Shown: in pieces, positions 17,786 through 30,024 of the stretch
How positions within the stretch are numbered: position 1 is the first letter of the stretch
How the letters are laid out: the number at the start of each line of letters is the position of its first letter
Assembly: GCF_000170855.1 (NCBI RefSeq)
Contig: NZ_ABCQ01000011.1
Coordinates: 1-64,000, forward strand
Reading direction: 5' to 3'
Length of the DNA: 64,000 bases
Origin: Moritella sp. PE36
GTDB taxonomy: Bacteria; Pseudomonadota; Gammaproteobacteria; Enterobacterales; Moritellaceae
The notes under the pieces: model-generated
Seen by the model: the letters and a program-made list of their open reading frames with translations, nothing else
Databases searched by the model: none
What the model was told of the DNA's origin: nothing
Made by a program: the position numbers and the translations under genes

Positions 17786-20485
17786 TTACAGAGTACGTTT
17801 AATTTCAACAGTTTCGAATACTTCGATTTGGTCACCAACACGTACGTCGTTATAGTTCTTAACGCCGATACCACATTCAATACCCATACGAACGTCTTGT
17901 ACGTCATCTTTAAAGCGACGTAATGACTCAAGTTCACCTTCGTAAATAACGATATTTTCACGTAATACACGGATTGGAGCGCTACGTTTAATGACACCTT
18001 CAGTAACCATACAACCCGCGATAGAGCCGATTTTAGGTGATTTGAATACATCACGTACTTCAGCAAGACCAATGATTTCTTGACGGAACTCAGGCGCAAG
18101 CAGACCGCTCATCGCTTGCTTAACTTCATCAATCAAGTCATAGATAACGCTATAGTAACGTAAATCAACACTTTCGTTACTTACAACTTCACGTGCTTTT
18201 GCGTCTGCACGTACGTTGAAACCAAGTACGATTGCGTTAGATGCTGCAGCCAGTGTTACGTCAGTTTCAGTGATACCACCAACACCACGCGTGATGATTA
18301 CAACTTTAACTTCGTCAGTTGAAAGTTTAACCAGTGACTCACAAAGTGCTTCAAGTGAACCTTGAACATCAGCTTTAAGCACGATATTCAATTCAGAAAC
18401 TTCACCCGCTTCCATGTTCGCGAACATGTTATCAAGTTTAGATTTCTGTTGACGAGCCAGCTTAACATCACGGAATTTACCTTGACGGTAAAGCGCAACT
18501 TCACGAGCTTTCTTCTCATCACGCACTACTGTCGCTTCGTCACCCGCTTTTGGTACACCAGAAAGACCTAAGATCTCCACTGGAATAGCAGGACCAGCAC
18601 TGTCGATTGGCTTACCGTTTTCATCACGCATTGCACGAACACGGCCATATTCTAGACCACAAAGAACGATATCGCCTTGCTTCAATTCACCTTGTTGTAC
18701 AAGTACGGTTGCAACAGGACCACGACCTTTATCAAGACGAGATTCAATTACCACGCCCGCAGCTGGACCAGTAGCAACAGCTTCAAGTTCTAAGATGTCA
18801 GCTTGTAGCAAGATGCCTTCAAGTAGCTCATCAATACCCGTGCCTGCTTTAGCAGATACGTGTACAAACATGTTTTCGCCGCCCCAGTCTTCTGGAATAA
18901 CGTCATGCTGTGCTAGTTCGTTTTTAACACGATCTGGATCCGCACCTTCTTTATCCATTTTGTTCACAGCAATGATCAGTGGAACCTTCGCTGCTTTCGC
19001 ATGGTGGATAGCTTCGATTGTCTGTGGCATAACACCATCATCAGCCGCAACAACAAGCACAACGATATCAGTCGCTTTAGCACCACGAGCACGCATAGAC
19101 GTAAACGCCGCGTGACCTGGAGTATCAAGGAAAGTGATCATGCCGTTTTCAGTTTCTACATGATAAGCACCGATATGCTGAGTAATACCACCGGCTTCGC
19201 CAGCAGCTACTTTAGCACGACGAATGTAATCTAGTAGCGATGTTTTACCGTGGTCAACGTGACCCATGATAGTAACAACAGGTGCACGAGTAACTTTAGT
19301 ACCGCCACCTTGCGCTTCAGCTAATACCGCTTCTTCTAGGGCATTTTCTTTAACTAAGATAACTTTATGACCCATTTCTTCTGCAATAAGTTGCGCAGTT
19401 TCTTGGTCAAGTACTTGGTTAATAGTAACCATAGAGCCCTGTTTCATCATATATTTGATGATTTCAGTCGCTTTGATCGCCATTTTTTGTGCTAATTCAC
19501 TAACACTAACCGTTTCACCGATGCGAACATCACGTTCAACTTTAGCAACTGGCTTGTTGAAACCTTGTTGCATAGCTTCTGGTGCGTTAACTGATTTACC
19601 TTGATGACGGCTATAACGGTTATCAGGTTTACGGCCTTTGCCTTTTGCTTTACGCGCTTTGCCTTTACCTTTCGGCGCTGGTTTTGCAGCTTCAACTGGT
19701 GCAACAGGTTTTTTCTTACGTACACCTTTTTGCGCCTGTGCATCAGCATCATCTTCAGCAGCTTGTGCATGAGTTGATGTTGTTACATGGTAATCAGCAG
19801 TTTTCTCTGTTTTTTCACGTGCAGCTTCTTCTGCAGCCCAACGGCCTGAGTTATCTTCTGCTAATTTACGTGCTTCTTCAGTTTTTTGTTGAGCTTCCAG
19901 CTCAGCTTTACGAGTGGCTTCCTGCTCTTGCTTCTGCTTCAACGCTTCCGCTTCGCGCTTCGCCATATCATCTGCCTCTTTTGATTTAGTAGTTTTCTGT
20001 TGCGTTTGACGTTTTGCTTTCTCTGCAACATCACGTTTTTCTTTTGCTTCTGCGTCCGCTTTTGCTTTTGCTTCAGCATCAGCGGTTGCTTTTGCCTCTG
20101 CTTGTGCTTTCGCTTCTGCCTGTGCTTTCAGTTCAGCCGCTTCTTGCGCCGCTTTTTCTTCTGCTAATTTCGCTTCATCTTCAGCTGTAGTACGTTTAAC
20201 GAAAGTACGTTTTTTACGTACTTCTACTGCAACTGATTTTTGCTTACCGCCACCGCTTGCTACGCTAAGCGTGCTTTTGGTTTTGCGTTGTAATGTTAAG
20301 CGACTAGGTTCAGCCGTATCACTACCATGCTGCTCACTTAAGTGCACAAGTAGTGACTGCTTTTCACCTTCCGTTACCGTACTATCGTTCGCTTTTGCTA
20401 TACCAGCATCAGAGAATTGTTGTACTAGGCGATCAACAGTAGTACCGATATCTTCGGCCAATTTTGTAATTGATACATCTGCCAT
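17786..20485 (-). CDS. infB: Translation initiation factor IF-2
   Basis: 899 residues (E. coli 890). An IF2-N domain (about 1-50) precedes a long low-complexity arm rich in Ala, Glu, Lys and Gln (about 70-280). The GTPase domain carries GHVDHGKTS (near 405), DTPGHAAF and NKMD; domains II-IV end with [17 protein letters not shown]-2 brings fMet-tRNA to the 30S subunit. It lies 26 nt after nusA. The arm is the fastest-changing part of the family, so residue matches there carry little weight. Confidence 0.97.
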   Translation of the reverse strand: MADVSITKLAEDIGTTVDRLVQQFSDAGIAKANDSTVTEGEKQSLLVHLSEQHGSDTAEPSRLTLQRKTKSTLSVASGGGKQKSVAVEVRKKRTFVKRTTAEDEAKLAEEKAAQEAAELKAQAEAKAQAEAKATADAEAKAKADAEAKEKRDVAEKAKRQTQQKTTKSKEADDMAKREAEALKQKQEQEATRKAELEAQQKTEEARKLAEDNSGRWAAEEAAREKTEKTADYHVTTSTHAQAAEDDADAQAQKGVRKKKPVAPVEAAKPAPKGKGKARKAKGKGRKPDNRYSRHQGKSVNAPEAMQQGFNKPVAKVERDVRIGETVSVSELAQKMAIKATEIIKYMMKQGSMVTINQVLDQETAQLIAEEMGHKVILVKENALEEAVLAEAQGGGTKVTRAPVVTIMGHVDHGKTSLLDYIRRAKVAAGEAGGITQHIGAYHVETENGMITFLDTPGHAAFTSMRARGAKATDIVVLVVAADDGVMPQTIEAIHHAKAAKVPLIIAVNKMDKEGADPDRVKNELAQHDVIPEDWGGENMFVHVSAKAGTGIDELLEGILLQADILELEAVATGPAAGVVIESRLDKGRGPVATVLVQQGELKQGDIVLCGLEYGRVRAMRDENGKPIDSAGPAIPVEILGLSGVPKAGDEATVVRDEKKAREVALYRQGKFRDVKLARQQKSKLDNMFANMEAGEVSELNIVLKADVQGSLEALCESLVKLSTDEVKVVIITRGVGGITETDVTLAAASNAIVLGFNVRADAKAREVVSNESVDLRYYSVIYDLIDEVKQAMSGLLAPEFRQEIIGLAEVRDVFKSPKIGSIAGCMVTEGVIKRSAPIRVLRENIVIYEGELESLRRFKDDVQDVRMGIECGIGVKNYNDVRVGDQIEVFETVEIKRTL

Positions 20486-20511
20486 GTAGTTCGATCCCTC
20501 TCTTCGCGTTA

Positions 20512-22011
20512 TTATTCGCTATCACTGAACCAACAGATATTACGTGCAGCCATAATTAATTCGCCAGCACGTTCGTCCGTTAACTCTTCAATTTCACTTA
20601 AATCATCAATGCTTTGTTCTGCTAGCTCTTCCAGAGTTATCACTCCGATGCTGGCAAGTACGTAAGCAAGGTGTTTTTCTAAGCCTTCAAGTGCTAATAA
20701 ATCGGCACTTGGCTCGGCACTCTCTAGCGACTCTTCTGCAGCAAGTGCAGACGTTGTTAATGCGTTTTTAGCACGTCCACGTAATTCATCAACAAGATCT
20801 TCATCAAAACCGTCGATTTGTAAGAATTCGTTTACAGGAACATAAGCGATTTCTTCTAATGACGAGAAGCCTTCTTCGATCAGTAGCTCTGCCATATCTT
20901 CATCGATATCTAATTTATCAGTGAAGATATTCATCAGACGATCGTTTTCTTTTTGATGTTTTTCGTTCGCTTCAGCAACTGTCATTACATTCAGTTCCCA
21001 ACCAGTCAGTTGAGACGCTAAACGTACGTTTTGACCATTTCGGCCAATTGCTTGGGCTAGATTCTCTTGTTCAACAGCAATATCCATTGAGTGCTGATCT
21101 TCGTCAACAATAATAGAAGCAACTTCAGCAGGTGCCATTGCGTTGATAACAAACTGTGCTGGGTTATCATCCCAAAGGATAATATCAACACGTTCACCGT
21201 TTAGTTCATTTGAAACTGCTTGTACACGTGCGCCACGCATACCAACACAAGCACCAACAGGATCGATACGTTTGTCGTTAGATTTAACCGCGATTTTAGC
21301 ACGAGAACCAGGATCACGAGCAGCTGCTTTAAGTTCAAGCATCTCTTCGTTAAATTCTGGCACTTCGATGCGGAATAATTCGATTAGCATTTCGTTACAA
21401 GCACGGCTAATAAATAGCTGTGTGCCACGCGCTTCAGGTTTTACTTCTTTCAGTAAACCTTTAATACGGTCGCCAGTACGGAATGATTCACGTGGTAGCA
21501 TCTCATCACGGAACATTACTGCTTCAGCATTGTTACCCAGATCTAATACTACTGTTTCGCGGTTAGCACGTTTTACTAAACCAGTGATTAGCTCACCTTC
21601 ATGTTTAGCGTAATGCTGAACGATTAAATCACGCTCTGCTTCACGTACTTTTTGGATGATTACTTGCTTAGCTGTTTGCGTTGTTACACGGTCAAATACA
21701 ACTGAATCAATTGTATCTTCAATGTAACCGCCAACTTCGATGGTTTCATCATCATATTTAGCAGCATCCAGGGTGATTTCTGAGAAAGGATTTTCTAGTG
21801 GTTCACCTTTGTCATCAATTACAAGCCAGCGACGAAACGTTTCGAAATTACCGGTTTTACGGTCAATTTCAACACGCACTTCGATGTCGCCTTCATATCT
21901 TTTTTTAGTTGCTGTAGCTAGTGCAATTTCCATAGCTTCGAAAATTTTCTCACGAGGTAGTGCTTTCTCGTTAGAAACTGCATCAACAACTAACAGAATT
22001 TCTTTATTCAT
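20512..22011 (-). CDS. nusA: Transcription elongation/antitermination factor NusA
   Basis: 499 residues (E. coli 495). An N-terminal RNAP-binding domain ([21 protein letters not shown]), an S1 domain near 135-200 ([21 protein letters not shown]), KH1 and KH2 ([33 protein letters not shown], and [13 protein letters not shown]) and two C-terminal acidic repeats ([11 protein letters not shown] and [20 protein letters not shown]) are all present. It regulates pausing, termination and antitermination. It follows rimP after 14 nt. Confidence 0.97.
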   Translation of the reverse strand: MNKEILLVVDAVSNEKALPREKIFEAMEIALATATKKRYEGDIEVRVEIDRKTGNFETFRRWLVIDDKGEPLENPFSEITLDAAKYDDETIEVGGYIEDTIDSVVFDRVTTQTAKQVIIQKVREAERDLIVQHYAKHEGELITGLVKRANRETVVLDLGNNAEAVMFRDEMLPRESFRTGDRIKGLLKEVKPEARGTQLFISRACNEMLIELFRIEVPEFNEEMLELKAAARDPGSRAKIAVKSNDKRIDPVGACVGMRGARVQAVSNELNGERVDIILWDDNPAQFVINAMAPAEVASIIVDEDQHSMDIAVEQENLAQAIGRNGQNVRLASQLTGWELNVMTVAEANEKHQKENDRLMNIFTDKLDIDEDMAELLIEEGFSSLEEIAYVPVNEFLQIDGFDEDLVDELRGRAKNALTTSALAAEESLESAEPSADLLALEGLEKHLAYVLASIGVITLEELAEQSIDDLSEIEELTDERAGELIMAARNICWFSDSE

Positions 22012-22025
22012 TCCCGGACGCCTCG

Positions 22026-22484
22026 TTAGTCAAATTTTGGAACAATATTTGCTTTTTGAAAATTTGCGTGTGCGAAGACTTCGTCTTTGCCATCAATGGT
22101 TACCGTGATCATATCACCGTCAACACTTTTGATTACGCCTCTTAATTTACGACGACCATTCACAGCCATACGTAATAATGCTTTAATTTCAGAACCACAA
22201 TACTCTTGGTAATGTGCGACTTTAAATAATGGACGTTCCATACCAGGTGAAGACACTTCTAAGAAGTACTCTGTGCTGATTGGATCTTCAACATCCATAA
22301 TAGCGCTAAGTTGGTGACTTACTTTCGAGCAATCATCAACGAAAATACCGTTTTCATGATCGATATAAACAAGTAATGTCGAGTGTTTACCAGCTCGTGT
22401 AAACTCAATACCAACAAGTTCAAAACCTAACATTTCAACTGTTGGTTCTAACAAATCAGTTAGTGTTTGTTCTAGACTCGCCAA
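22026..22484 (-). CDS. rimP: Ribosome maturation factor RimP
   Basis: 152 residues (E. coli 150), beginning [14 protein letters not shown] and including [30 protein letters not shown], the SSPGMERPL signature and a C-terminal beta-barrel. It is needed for 30S maturation. The start codon appears to be TTG: AGGGGG lies 5 nt upstream and no nearby ATG or GTG keeps the family N-terminus. A weak start would fit low expression of the first gene of the nusA operon. Confidence 0.94.
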   Translation of the reverse strand: MASLEQTLTDLLEPTVEMLGFELVGIEFTRAGKHSTLLVYIDHENGIFVDDCSKVSHQLSAIMDVEDPISTEYFLEVSSPGMERPLFKVAHYQEYCGSEIKALLRMAVNGRRKLRGVIKSVDGDMITVTIDGKDEVFAHANFQKANIVPKFD

Positions 22485-22532
22485 AACAACCCCCTAAAAA
22501 CAAAAAAAGGGCAAATGCCCGTAATTTAAAAA

Positions 22533-22562
22533 ATAAAAAGCCCCGACTATAAGGCGGGGCTT
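22533..22562 (-). terminator. Terminator between metY and rimP
   Basis: An 8-bp GC-rich stem AAGCCCCG/CGGGGCTT with 9-nt loop and a long T-rich tract on the minus strand. It can end the tRNA-fMet transcript or attenuate read-through into rimP-nusA. Confidence 0.85.
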
Positions 22563-22724
22563 CTTACTACTAGACCTTGTATGTCACTTGCGTGACGCTT
22601 ATTAAATGAATAACAAGCAAGAAGCCAATAGTATTACGTAAATTACATTTACCAGAGATAAAATTAAATTTAAGTAATGCTATTTGCACACTGTTGACTA
22701 GCCTTATCAACAGGTATAAGAAAA

Positions 22725-22801
<77 letters not shown>

Positions 22802-22930
22802 ACAACTATCTTACTTGCGCTGATTATAGGCCATTGCAACTACAATATGCAAGGCTAAATTCACATAAATAGTGAATCTGCTGTGTGGAAGTAATGAATA
22901 ACGCTAAATCATTTTGCAATCAAACTAATA

Positions 22931-22970
22931 TATACCCAAACTACGTCAAGATGCCATATCAGAGACTAGC
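22931..22970. repeat. Left part of the MITE-like repeat
   Basis: The first 24 bp match the inverted end of the element at 52930 with three differences, and the next bases (CATATCAGAGACTAGC) also match its interior. No good right end is visible before leuU. It lies in the 277-nt metY-leuU gap, which holds no gene. Confidence 0.6.
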
Positions 22971-23037
22971 TTAGATATAAGACTAAAAATAGTGGGTTAG
23001 TCATATCTGATGGTCACGATTTAGCTGAAAATCAGGT

Positions 23038-23072
23038 AAAAAAAAACCTTAGTAGTTACTACTAAGGTTTTT
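23038..23072 (-). terminator. Terminator downstream of leuU
   Basis: A 12-bp stem (AAACCTTAGTAG and complement) with a 3-nt loop and T8 on the minus strand, right behind the tRNA. Confidence 0.9.
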
Positions 23073-23078
23073 CTTATT

Positions 23079-23165
23079 TGGTGCCGTGGGCGGGACTTGA
23101 ACCCGCACGTCCTTTCGGACACCAGCCCCTCAAGCTGGCGTGTCTACCAATTTCACCACCACGGC
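23079..23165 (-). tRNA. leuU: tRNA-Leu (GAG), CCA encoded
   Basis: 87 nt with the long variable arm of class II tRNAs (TGTCCGAAAGGACG), acceptor GCCGTGG paired with CCACGGC, and anticodon GAG in the loop CTTGAGG. It follows secG, the same order as E. coli leuU. Confidence 0.97.
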
Positions 23166-23186
23166 TTTATTCTATTGAGGTGATTT

Positions 23187-23507
23187 TTATTGAGGTACGT
23201 CGCTGTTGTTTACTGGTGACACTGGAATATCACTTGTGATTGCTGGTTTCTCAGCATCTAAAATCACATCAGTTTCCGATTGCGAAGATAAGTTACCAAG
23301 TAGTAAACTTAACGCAAAAAACACCACAGCAAGGATCGCAGTAACGCGAGTTAAAAAGTTACCTGAACCGCCAGCACCAAATACTGTATTTGAGCCACCA
23401 GAACCAAAGCTAGCACCCATATCAGCGCCTTTGCCTTGCTGCATTAGAACGAATCCGATGATTGCAAGTGCAACAATTAAATAAATAACAATAATAACTT
23501 CGTACAT
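23187..23507 (-). CDS. secG: Protein-export membrane protein SecG
   Basis: 106 residues (E. coli 110). Two membrane helices (about 2-22 and 50-72) flank the conserved cytoplasmic loop VLMQQGKGADMGASFGSGGSNTVFGAGGSGNFLTR. SecG assists SecA-driven export through SecYEG. The tail after the second helix is short and polar. It lies between glmM and leuU. Confidence 0.95.
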   Translation of the reverse strand: MYEVIIVIYLIVALAIIGFVLMQQGKGADMGASFGSGGSNTVFGAGGSGNFLTRVTAILAVVFFALSLLLGNLSSQSETDVILDAEKPAITSDIPVSPVNNSDVPQ

Positions 23508-23755
23508 TTTAATACCTAAATCTCAAAAGGTTTAATATAGCTTTATCGAACATCCTTACCCGAGGTAAGGGACACTTAAATCATACAGAGTCATTTTATA
23601 ACTCAATAATGTTAAGTGGTAAAGCGGGGGAGATATTATCTAACCTCCACCTTAGTTGCAAGCTGATTATCAAAAAAACAATGAATAAAAGGCTTTAGCA
23701 CAAAACAACACCAGTTGCCGTATGCTAATAAGCCTAAGTGCTGTTCTAAACCAGT

Positions 23756-25090
23756 TTAGAATGTCGCTTTCACGGCATCAGCAATTTTATTTGCTAATGC
23801 TAATACATGCGTTTCATCTTCACCTTCAACCATCACACGAATAAGTGGTTCGGTGCCCGATTTACGCAATAACACCCGACCGCGATCGGCAAGTTCCTGC
23901 TCTACATCCTTAACAGCCTGTAGTACTGATTCGGCTAATAATGGATCGGTATCACCATTAAAGCGAACGTTAACCAATACTTGTGGGAATTTGCTCATAC
24001 CAGAGCGTAATTCTTTCAGCGTTAAACCACTATTAACCAGTGCCGCTAATACCAATAAGCTTGATACAATGCCGTCACCTGTTGTGGTGTGATCCAGAGA
24101 AATAATATGGCCTGAATTTTCACCACCGATACGCCAACCTTTCTCAAGCATCATTTCGACCACATAGCGATCGCCAACCGCACTACGGGCAAACGGAATA
24201 CCCAGTGACTTAAGTGCTAGCTCTAAGCCCATGTTCGCCATTAATGTACCAACAACGCCGCCTTTTAATTCGCCGTTGCGCAGTGCATCACGTGCGATAA
24301 TGTAAAGAACTTCATCACCATCAATCACATAACCGGTATGATCAACCATCATCAGGCGATCACCATCACCATCATAAGCCACACCTAAATCGGCTTTTTC
24401 GGCAAGTACACGTGCGACTAGTGCTTCAGGCGCCGTTGCACCACAACCATCATTAATGTTCAAACCATTTGGCTCCACACCGATAGTAATGATCTCTGCG
24501 CCGAGCTCTGTAAATACGCTTGGTGCGATATGGTAAGTTGCACCATGGGCACAATCGAGCACAATTTTCAGCCCCTTCAAACTTGCGCGTGATGGGAAGG
24601 TACTTTTACAATATTCAATATAACGACCTGCGGCATCTTCAATACGAACTGCTTTACCTAATTGAGCTGACTCAACACAGGTTAATTCTTTTTCTAATTG
24701 CGCTTCAATCGCCAGTTCAACCTCATCCGGTAGCTTAGTACCATTTGCAGAGAAAAACTTAATGCCGTTATCGTGATATGGATTGTGTGATGCACTGATC
24801 ACAATACCCGCTTCCGCTCGGAATGTACGCGTTAAATAGGCAACAGCCGGCGTTGGCATTGGCCCCATAAACGCGACATCAAGCCCCGCCGCAGATAAAC
24901 CCGCTTCTAACGCACATTCCAGCATATAACCTGAAATACGAGTATCCTTACCGATTAGAACTTTTCTTGTGCCTTGTTTTGCAAGTACCTTACCTGCAGC
25001 CCAACCCAGTTTAAGTGCAAACTCAGGTGTGATTGGCGCTACACCTACAAGACCACGAATACCATCGGTACCAAAATACTTTCTTGACAT
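23756..25090 (-). CDS. glmM: Phosphoglucosamine mutase
   Basis: 444 residues (E. coli 445), starting [11 protein letters not shown]. The phosphoserine loop [17 protein letters not shown] (near 100), the metal-binding [11 protein letters not shown] loop (near 240), the sugar-binding GGENSGHI loop (near 322) and the C-terminal phosphate-binding [18 protein letters not shown] are all present. It converts glucosamine-6-P to glucosamine-1-P for cell-wall and LPS precursor synthesis. It follows folP after 91 nt. Confidence 0.97.
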   Translation of the reverse strand: MSRKYFGTDGIRGLVGVAPITPEFALKLGWAAGKVLAKQGTRKVLIGKDTRISGYMLECALEAGLSAAGLDVAFMGPMPTPAVAYLTRTFRAEAGIVISASHNPYHDNGIKFFSANGTKLPDEVELAIEAQLEKELTCVESAQLGKAVRIEDAAGRYIEYCKSTFPSRASLKGLKIVLDCAHGATYHIAPSVFTELGAEIITIGVEPNGLNINDGCGATAPEALVARVLAEKADLGVAYDGDGDRLMMVDHTGYVIDGDEVLYIIARDALRNGELKGGVVGTLMANMGLELALKSLGIPFARSAVGDRYVVEMMLEKGWRIGGENSGHIISLDHTTTGDGIVSSLLVLAALVNSGLTLKELRSGMSKFPQVLVNVRFNGDTDPLLAESVLQAVKDVEQELADRGRVLLRKSGTEPLIRVMVEGEDETHVLALANKIADAVKATF

Positions 25091-25181
25091 ATTTAATCCC
25101 TAATATCTTTTATTACTGGCCGAGATATCACTCAACCAATCTAATTTCGATTCAAACTGTTAGTTATTATTACTTTTATTT

Positions 25182-26045
25182 TTAAATAGCCTGCTTACTA
25201 ACACTGTGCTTAGCAAGCTGTGCCACGATAGCTAAAACATCCGCGGTTGCTCGCACATCATGGACACGTAATATTTGCGCACCATCGATTGCAGCGGCAG
25301 TTGCACAGGCAAGACTACCCGCTAATCGCTGTGATTCATCACACTGCAATAAATTACCTATCATCGACTTTCGTGAAACACCAATCAACACAGGTAGGTC
25401 AAATTGATGAAAGACCGACGTATCAGCCAGTAATTGGTAATTTTGTTCTAACGTCTTACCAAAGCCAAAACCGGGATCGAGGATAATATGTTCACGCTTA
25501 ATGCCTGCATTCACACAATCATCAATACGCTGCTGTAAAAATGCCACCACTTCTGTTGTCACATTTTGATAAGACGGTGCGTCTTGCATGGTACTTGGCT
25601 GGCCTTGCATGTGCATAATACACACAGGCACAGCAAGTTCCGCAGCTGCTTGTAATGCACCCTCTTCCTGCAGCGCTCTCACGTCATTAATGATATGTGC
25701 GCCCGCCGCAATGGCTTGACGCATCACTTGCGCTTTACTGGTATCGATAGAAATGACAACATCGAGCTGTGTGGCTATACGCTTAATAATAGGGATAACA
25801 CGGGAAAGCTCTTCATCTAAACTAACAGCACAAGCACCTGGACGTGTTGATTCACCACCAATATCAATGATCTTAGCGCCATCAGCAACCATCTTTTTTG
25901 CTTGTTCGAATGCCGCATCTAACGCGTGATACTGTCCGCCATCAGAAAACGAGTCTGGTGTTACATTCAAAATCCCCATCACCACTGACTGGCTTAGATC
26001 AAGTGTTTTAACACTGCCACTATTGGTCGTTAATTGTAACTGCAT
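25182..26045 (-). CDS. folP: Dihydropteroate synthase
   Basis: 287 residues (E. coli 282). TIM-barrel motifs: GILNVTPDSFSDGG (near 24-37), DIGGESTRPGA (pterin site), INDVRAL, CIMHMQGQPSTMQ, DPGFGFGKTLEQNY, GVSRKS and RVHDVRAT. It joins p-aminobenzoate to 6-hydroxymethyl-dihydropterin diphosphate in folate synthesis and is the sulfonamide target. It lies downstream of ftsH and upstream of glmM, separated from ftsH by a terminator-like hairpin. Confidence 0.97.
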   Translation of the reverse strand: MQLQLTTNSGSVKTLDLSQSVVMGILNVTPDSFSDGGQYHALDAAFEQAKKMVADGAKIIDIGGESTRPGACAVSLDEELSRVIPIIKRIATQLDVVISIDTSKAQVMRQAIAAGAHIINDVRALQEEGALQAAAELAVPVCIMHMQGQPSTMQDAPSYQNVTTEVVAFLQQRIDDCVNAGIKREHIILDPGFGFGKTLEQNYQLLADTSVFHQFDLPVLIGVSRKSMIGNLLQCDESQRLAGSLACATAAAIDGAQILRVHDVRATADVLAIVAQLAKHSVSKQAI

Positions 26046-26060
26046 TATCGTTTCATCCCT

Positions 26061-26090
26061 AAAAAAAAACCCCGAGTTATACTCGAGGTT
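26061..26090 (-). terminator. Terminator between ftsH and folP
   Basis: A 10-bp stem with one G-U pair (AAACCTCGAG/CTCGGGGTTT on the minus strand, 5-nt loop) runs into a long T-tract, 50 nt past the ftsH stop. Confidence 0.82.
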
Positions 26091-26139
26091 TATTCTATCA
26101 TGAATTAATAGCTATAAAGTAATACTGAATAAGCGAGGC

Positions 26140-28077
26140 TTATTCTGTATCTTTTTTATCACTTTCTTTTTTGCTATCATCTTCATTATCAACGTTAGTT
26201 TCTTTTTTCACGTCTTTGGCAGTGTCGCTATCTTTAGTACTATCAAGAGTACCATAGCCTTCACCCCAATCTGCAGGCGCTCGCACTTCAACACGCGCCA
26301 TTAGATCATCAATTTGCTTGGCATCAATAGTTTCATACTTCATCAATGCATCTTTCATTGAATGAAGAACATCCATATTGTCCGATAATAGTTGATGCGC
26401 ACGTTTATAGTTGCTTTCAACTAAATAACGAATTTCATCATCAATCATTTTAGCTGTATCATCAGACATACTTGCCTGCTGACTACCACCACCACCAAGG
26501 AAAATTTCGCCTTGCTCGTCAGCAAATTTCATTGGACCTAATTTTTCAGATAGACCCCATTGCGTGACCATTTTACGAGAAATATCCGTGGCACGTTCAA
26601 TATCATTTGATGCGCCTGTTGATACGCTGTCTTTACCAAAGATAATCTCTTCAGCAATACGGCCACCGTAAAGGCTTGAGATCATGCTTTCTAAATGACG
26701 TTTCGAGTGACTAAGACGATCTTGTTCAGGTAAGTACATAGTCACACCTAACGCACGACCACGTGGAATGATACTCACTTTATAAACAGGATCATGATCC
26801 GGTACTAAGCGACCAACAATAGCGTGACCCGCTTCATGGTAAGCCGTCATCGTTTTCTCTTCTTCGCTCATTACCATGCTCTTACGCTCGGCACCCATGA
26901 GGATCTTATCTTTGGCTTTTTCGAATTCAGCCATAGATACAGTACGTTTATTATGACGTGCAGCAAATAATGCAGCTTCATTCACTAAGTTAGCCAGTTC
27001 TGCACCAGAGAAACCCGGTGTACCACGCGCAATAAGTACAGTTTCAACATCATCGCTGATTGGCACTTTACGCATATGGACTTTCAAGATCTGTTCACGA
27101 CCACGGATATCCGGTAGACCAACAGTTACTTGACGGTCAAAACGACCAGGACGTAATAATGCAGGATCAAGTACGTCTGGACGGTTAGTCGCCGCAATAA
27201 CAATGACACCCTCATTACCTTCAAAACCATCCATTTCAACCAGCATTTGGTTTAGCGTTTGCTCACGTTCATCATGACCGCCACCCATGCCAGAGCCACG
27301 TTTGCGGCCTACAGCATCGATTTCATCGATAAAGATGATACAAGGTGATGATTTTTTCGCTTGTTCGAACATGTCACGCACACGAGATGCACCGACACCC
27401 ACAAACATTTCAACGAAATCAGAACCTGAAATAGTGAAAAATGGTACTTTTGCTTCACCGGCAATCGCTTTAGCAAGTAAGGTTTTACCTGTACCCGGAG
27501 AACCAACTAATAAGATACCTGTTGGTATTTTACCGCCGAGTTTCTGGAAGCGACTTGGATCTTTTAAGTAATCCACTAATTCAGCAACTTCTTCTTTTGC
27601 TTCATCACAACCAGCAACATCTGCAAACGTCGTTTTAATTTGGTCTTCACTCATTAAGCGTGCTTTACTTTTGCCGAATGACATAGCGCCTTTACCGCCG
27701 CCACCTTGCATTTGACGCATAAAGAATACCCAAACACCGATCAGTAATAGCATTGGGAACCAAGAGATGAAGATAGAAGTCAATAAACTTGCTTCTTCTT
27801 CAGGCTCACCAAATACTTTAACGTTATTGTTTAACAAGTCATTTAATAGCTGTGGATCTTCCGCTGGTAAGAAAGTAACGAACTTCTGTCCACCTTGGGT
27901 AACACCACGGATAGTACGTCCGTTGATCTTAACCTCGTTAACCTGTTTATTTCTAACTTGTTGCACAAATGAACTGTAATCTAACTGATTACTTGAACTC
28001 TCATTTGGTCCGAAACTCTGAAATACTGACATTAATACGACTGCAATAACCAGCCATAAAATCAGATTTTTTGCCAT
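26140..28077 (-). CDS. ftsH: Membrane ATP-dependent zinc metalloprotease FtsH
   Basis: 645 residues from ATG 28077, which gives the family N-terminus [16 protein letters not shown]; an in-frame TTG 9 nt upstream is less likely. Two membrane helices (about 4-22 and 100-120) flank a periplasmic domain. The AAA+ module has Walker A GSPGTGKT (Ser for the more common Pro), Walker [12 protein letters not shown] and [24 protein letters not shown]; the protease has HEAGH near 414. It degrades LpxC, sigma-32 and SsrA-tagged membrane proteins. Confidence 0.97.
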   Translation of the reverse strand: MAKNLILWLVIAVVLMSVFQSFGPNESSSNQLDYSSFVQQVRNKQVNEVKINGRTIRGVTQGGQKFVTFLPAEDPQLLNDLLNNNVKVFGEPEEEASLLTSIFISWFPMLLLIGVWVFFMRQMQGGGGKGAMSFGKSKARLMSEDQIKTTFADVAGCDEAKEEVAELVDYLKDPSRFQKLGGKIPTGILLVGSPGTGKTLLAKAIAGEAKVPFFTISGSDFVEMFVGVGASRVRDMFEQAKKSSPCIIFIDEIDAVGRKRGSGMGGGHDEREQTLNQMLVEMDGFEGNEGVIVIAATNRPDVLDPALLRPGRFDRQVTVGLPDIRGREQILKVHMRKVPISDDVETVLIARGTPGFSGAELANLVNEAALFAARHNKRTVSMAEFEKAKDKILMGAERKSMVMSEEEKTMTAYHEAGHAIVGRLVPDHDPVYKVSIIPRGRALGVTMYLPEQDRLSHSKRHLESMISSLYGGRIAEEIIFGKDSVSTGASNDIERATDISRKMVTQWGLSEKLGPMKFADEQGEIFLGGGGSQQASMSDDTAKMIDDEIRYLVESNYKRAHQLLSDNMDVLHSMKDALMKYETIDAKQIDDLMARVEVRAPADWGEGYGTLDSTKDSDTAKDVKKETNVDNEDDSKKESDKKDTE

Positions 28078-28373
28078 ATCACTCAAAATCTAGCCTCTCC
28101 GGGTCTTAAGTTCCCTGAAAAAAAACAGTTGAAATACTAAATATATTCTAAATATAGACAGTTTAACAACAACTTACATTTTAAATTTTCATCCTGTGAG
28201 CCTTACAATTAAAATGCAAGCTTGCAGAACCCTTTAGATATTCTCTACTGTCTGCTTAAATATATCAAGACTTGACTATTTATTAACATAATTAAATGTT
28301 TATTGAGACCAAATCTAGATTTTATTCTTCAATAACAGCAGTGATATTATCATTTGTAACAGGTTACAATAAT
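28078..28373. other. rlmE-ftsH intergenic region
   Basis: About 296 AT-rich nt with a 12-bp palindrome TGCAAGCTTGCA at 28215-28226. I see no gene and no firm promoter; it should carry the ftsH promoter, since rlmE and ftsH are farther apart here than in E. coli. Confidence 0.5.
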
Positions 28374-29018
28374 TTAGCCTTTATAACCTTTCGCAACGAT
28401 GAAAACTTCGCGTGAACGAGCACGTGATGAATCCGGTTTTCTAGTTTTAACGACATTAAACATACTACGTACATCTTTCATGTATTGCTCAAAACCTTCA
28501 CCTTGAAATACTTTGACCACAAAACTGCCATTTGGTTTAAGTACTTCTCGACACATTTCCAATGCAAGTTCGACCAAGTACATTGAAGCAGGCTGGTCAA
28601 CACCGATATTACCACTCATATTGGGGGCCATATCAGAAACAACCACATCAATCTTACCATCACCGACTTTCGCCAGTAATGCTGATAGTACTTTTTCATC
28701 TCGAAAATCACCTTGCAAGAAATCAACCCCTGCAATTGGATCCATCGGTAAAATATCACAAGCAATAACACGACCTTTATCACCTAAGTGCTTAACAGCA
28801 AATTGTGACCAGCCACCAGGAGCAGCACCAAGGTCCACAATATTCATACCCGGTTGTAATAATTTATCTTTTGCTTGGATTTCTTCAAGCTTAAAAGTCG
28901 CACGTGAACGCAACCCTTGTTTTTTAGCATCTTTAACATATTTATCGTTGTGATGCTCTAGCAGCCAATTTTTAGAACTGCCCTTTTGGGTACTTTTTTT
29001 CTTCGGTGTCGGGGTCAT
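28374..29018 (-). CDS. rlmE: 23S rRNA 2'-O-methyltransferase RlmE (FtsJ/RrmJ)
   Basis: 214 residues (E. coli 209). SAM-binding motif [13 protein letters not shown], the catalytic K-D-K-E set (Lys in [10 protein letters not shown], Asp in SDMAPNMSG, Lys in [11 protein letters not shown] and Glu in SREVFIVA) and [11 protein letters not shown] at the end. It methylates U2552 of 23S rRNA in the 50S subunit. It is divergent from yhbY. A TTGAAA near 29100 on the minus strand hints at a heat-shock-type promoter but the match is weak. Confidence 0.96.
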   Translation of the reverse strand: MTPTPKKKSTQKGSSKNWLLEHHNDKYVKDAKKQGLRSRATFKLEEIQAKDKLLQPGMNIVDLGAAPGGWSQFAVKHLGDKGRVIACDILPMDPIAGVDFLQGDFRDEKVLSALLAKVGDGKIDVVVSDMAPNMSGNIGVDQPASMYLVELALEMCREVLKPNGSFVVKVFQGEGFEQYMKDVRSMFNVVKTRKPDSSRARSREVFIVAKGYKG

Positions 29019-29132
29019 CTGAAAGCCTGTTTATAATATTTTTTTAAACCATTACCATAATGGCATGGTATTAAGATGAAGATGAAGCTAAAATTACTCT
29101 TTTTCAACCCTAAGTAATAAGAAATTTAAAAT

Positions 29133-29429
29133 ATGGCATTAAGCAACAAACAAAAGCAACACCTAAAAGGTTTAGCACATTCATTAAAACCTGTCATCTT
29201 ACTAGGCCAGCACGGCTTAACTGAAGGTGTAATGGCTGAAATTGAAGTCGCACTAGCACATCATGAACTAATCAAAATTAAAGTTGCGTCTGCAGACCGT
29301 GACCAAAAAGCATTAGTAATGGATACCATTGTTAAAGAAGCTAACGCAGAAAAAGTACAGAGTATTGGCCACACATTGGTTATTTATCGTACAAGCGATG
29401 AAAAGAAAATCATACTGCCAAAGAAATAA
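29133..29429 (+). CDS. yhbY: YhbY, CRM-domain RNA-binding protein
   Basis: 98 residues (E. coli 97). A single CRM/YhbY domain with LSNKQKQHLKGLAHSLKPVILLGQHGLTEGV, the HHELIKIKV strand and QSIGHTLVIYR. It binds pre-50S particles and is proposed to assist ribosome assembly. It is divergent from rlmE with a 114-nt shared promoter region; no strong terminator follows. Confidence 0.95.
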   Translation: MALSNKQKQHLKGLAHSLKPVILLGQHGLTEGVMAEIEVALAHHELIKIKVASADRDQKALVMDTIVKEANAEKVQSIGHTLVIYRTSDEKKIILPKK

Positions 29430-29544
29430 TAGCTTTGTGAGTATCCAGCTGGGCAAGGAATCCCAGCTCGACTATACCCAGCATTAAAACTGGGTCACAG
29501 TACACCGTAATGCGTGTCTGTATCTTCATGCAGTGTGTCGATAG

Positions 29545-30024
29545 TTAGATATATTCTACCGATACAATTTCAAATTCAATCGCGCCGCCAGGTGTCTTCA
29601 CCATCGCCACATCATCGACACTTTTACCCACTAAACCACGTGCAATTGGTGAGTTAATTGAAATACGATTTTCTTTAATATTAGCTTCATCATCACCGAC
29701 CAGATTATAAGTGATCTCTTCTTCTGTTTCAGTATTATAAATTTTAACTGTACAACCAAAAATAACACGACCATTATTTGCTATTTTTGTCACATCAATA
29801 ATCTGACAATTAGACAGTTTCCATTCGATATCTTGAACACGGCCTTCACAGAAACCTTGCTCTTCACGTGCAGCATGGTATTCCGCGTTTTCTTTCAAAT
29901 CGCCGTGCTCACGCGCTACCGCAATCGAACTTACAATTTCAGGTCGACGAACCGTTTTTAAATGTTCTAATTCGATACGTAAATTTTCTGCACCACGTGC
30001 AGTCATTGGGATCATATTACTCAT
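29545..30024 (-). CDS. greA: Transcript cleavage factor GreA
   Basis: 159 residues (E. coli 158). The N-terminal coiled coil holds [39 protein letters not shown], whose tip carries the acidic residues that enter the RNAP secondary channel; the C-terminal FKBP-like domain ends [27 protein letters not shown]. It rescues backtracked RNA polymerase. It converges with yhbY. Confidence 0.96.
   Translation of the reverse strand: MSNMIPMTARGAENLRIELEHLKTVRRPEIVSSIAVAREHGDLKENAEYHAAREEQGFCEGRVQDIEWKLSNCQIIDVTKIANNGRVIFGCTVKIYNTETEEEITYNLVGDDEANIKENRISINSPIARGLVGKSVDDVAMVKTPGGAIEFEIVSVEYI

Noticed and set aside
19492-20000. Long frames opposite to or out of phase with the infB linker region
   Set aside because: Caused by the repetitive Ala/Glu/Lys codons of infB, not by separate genes.
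29440-29500. Hairpins between yhbY and greA as terminators
   Set aside because: Short stems such as CCCAG/CTGGG without T-runs; too weak to list.
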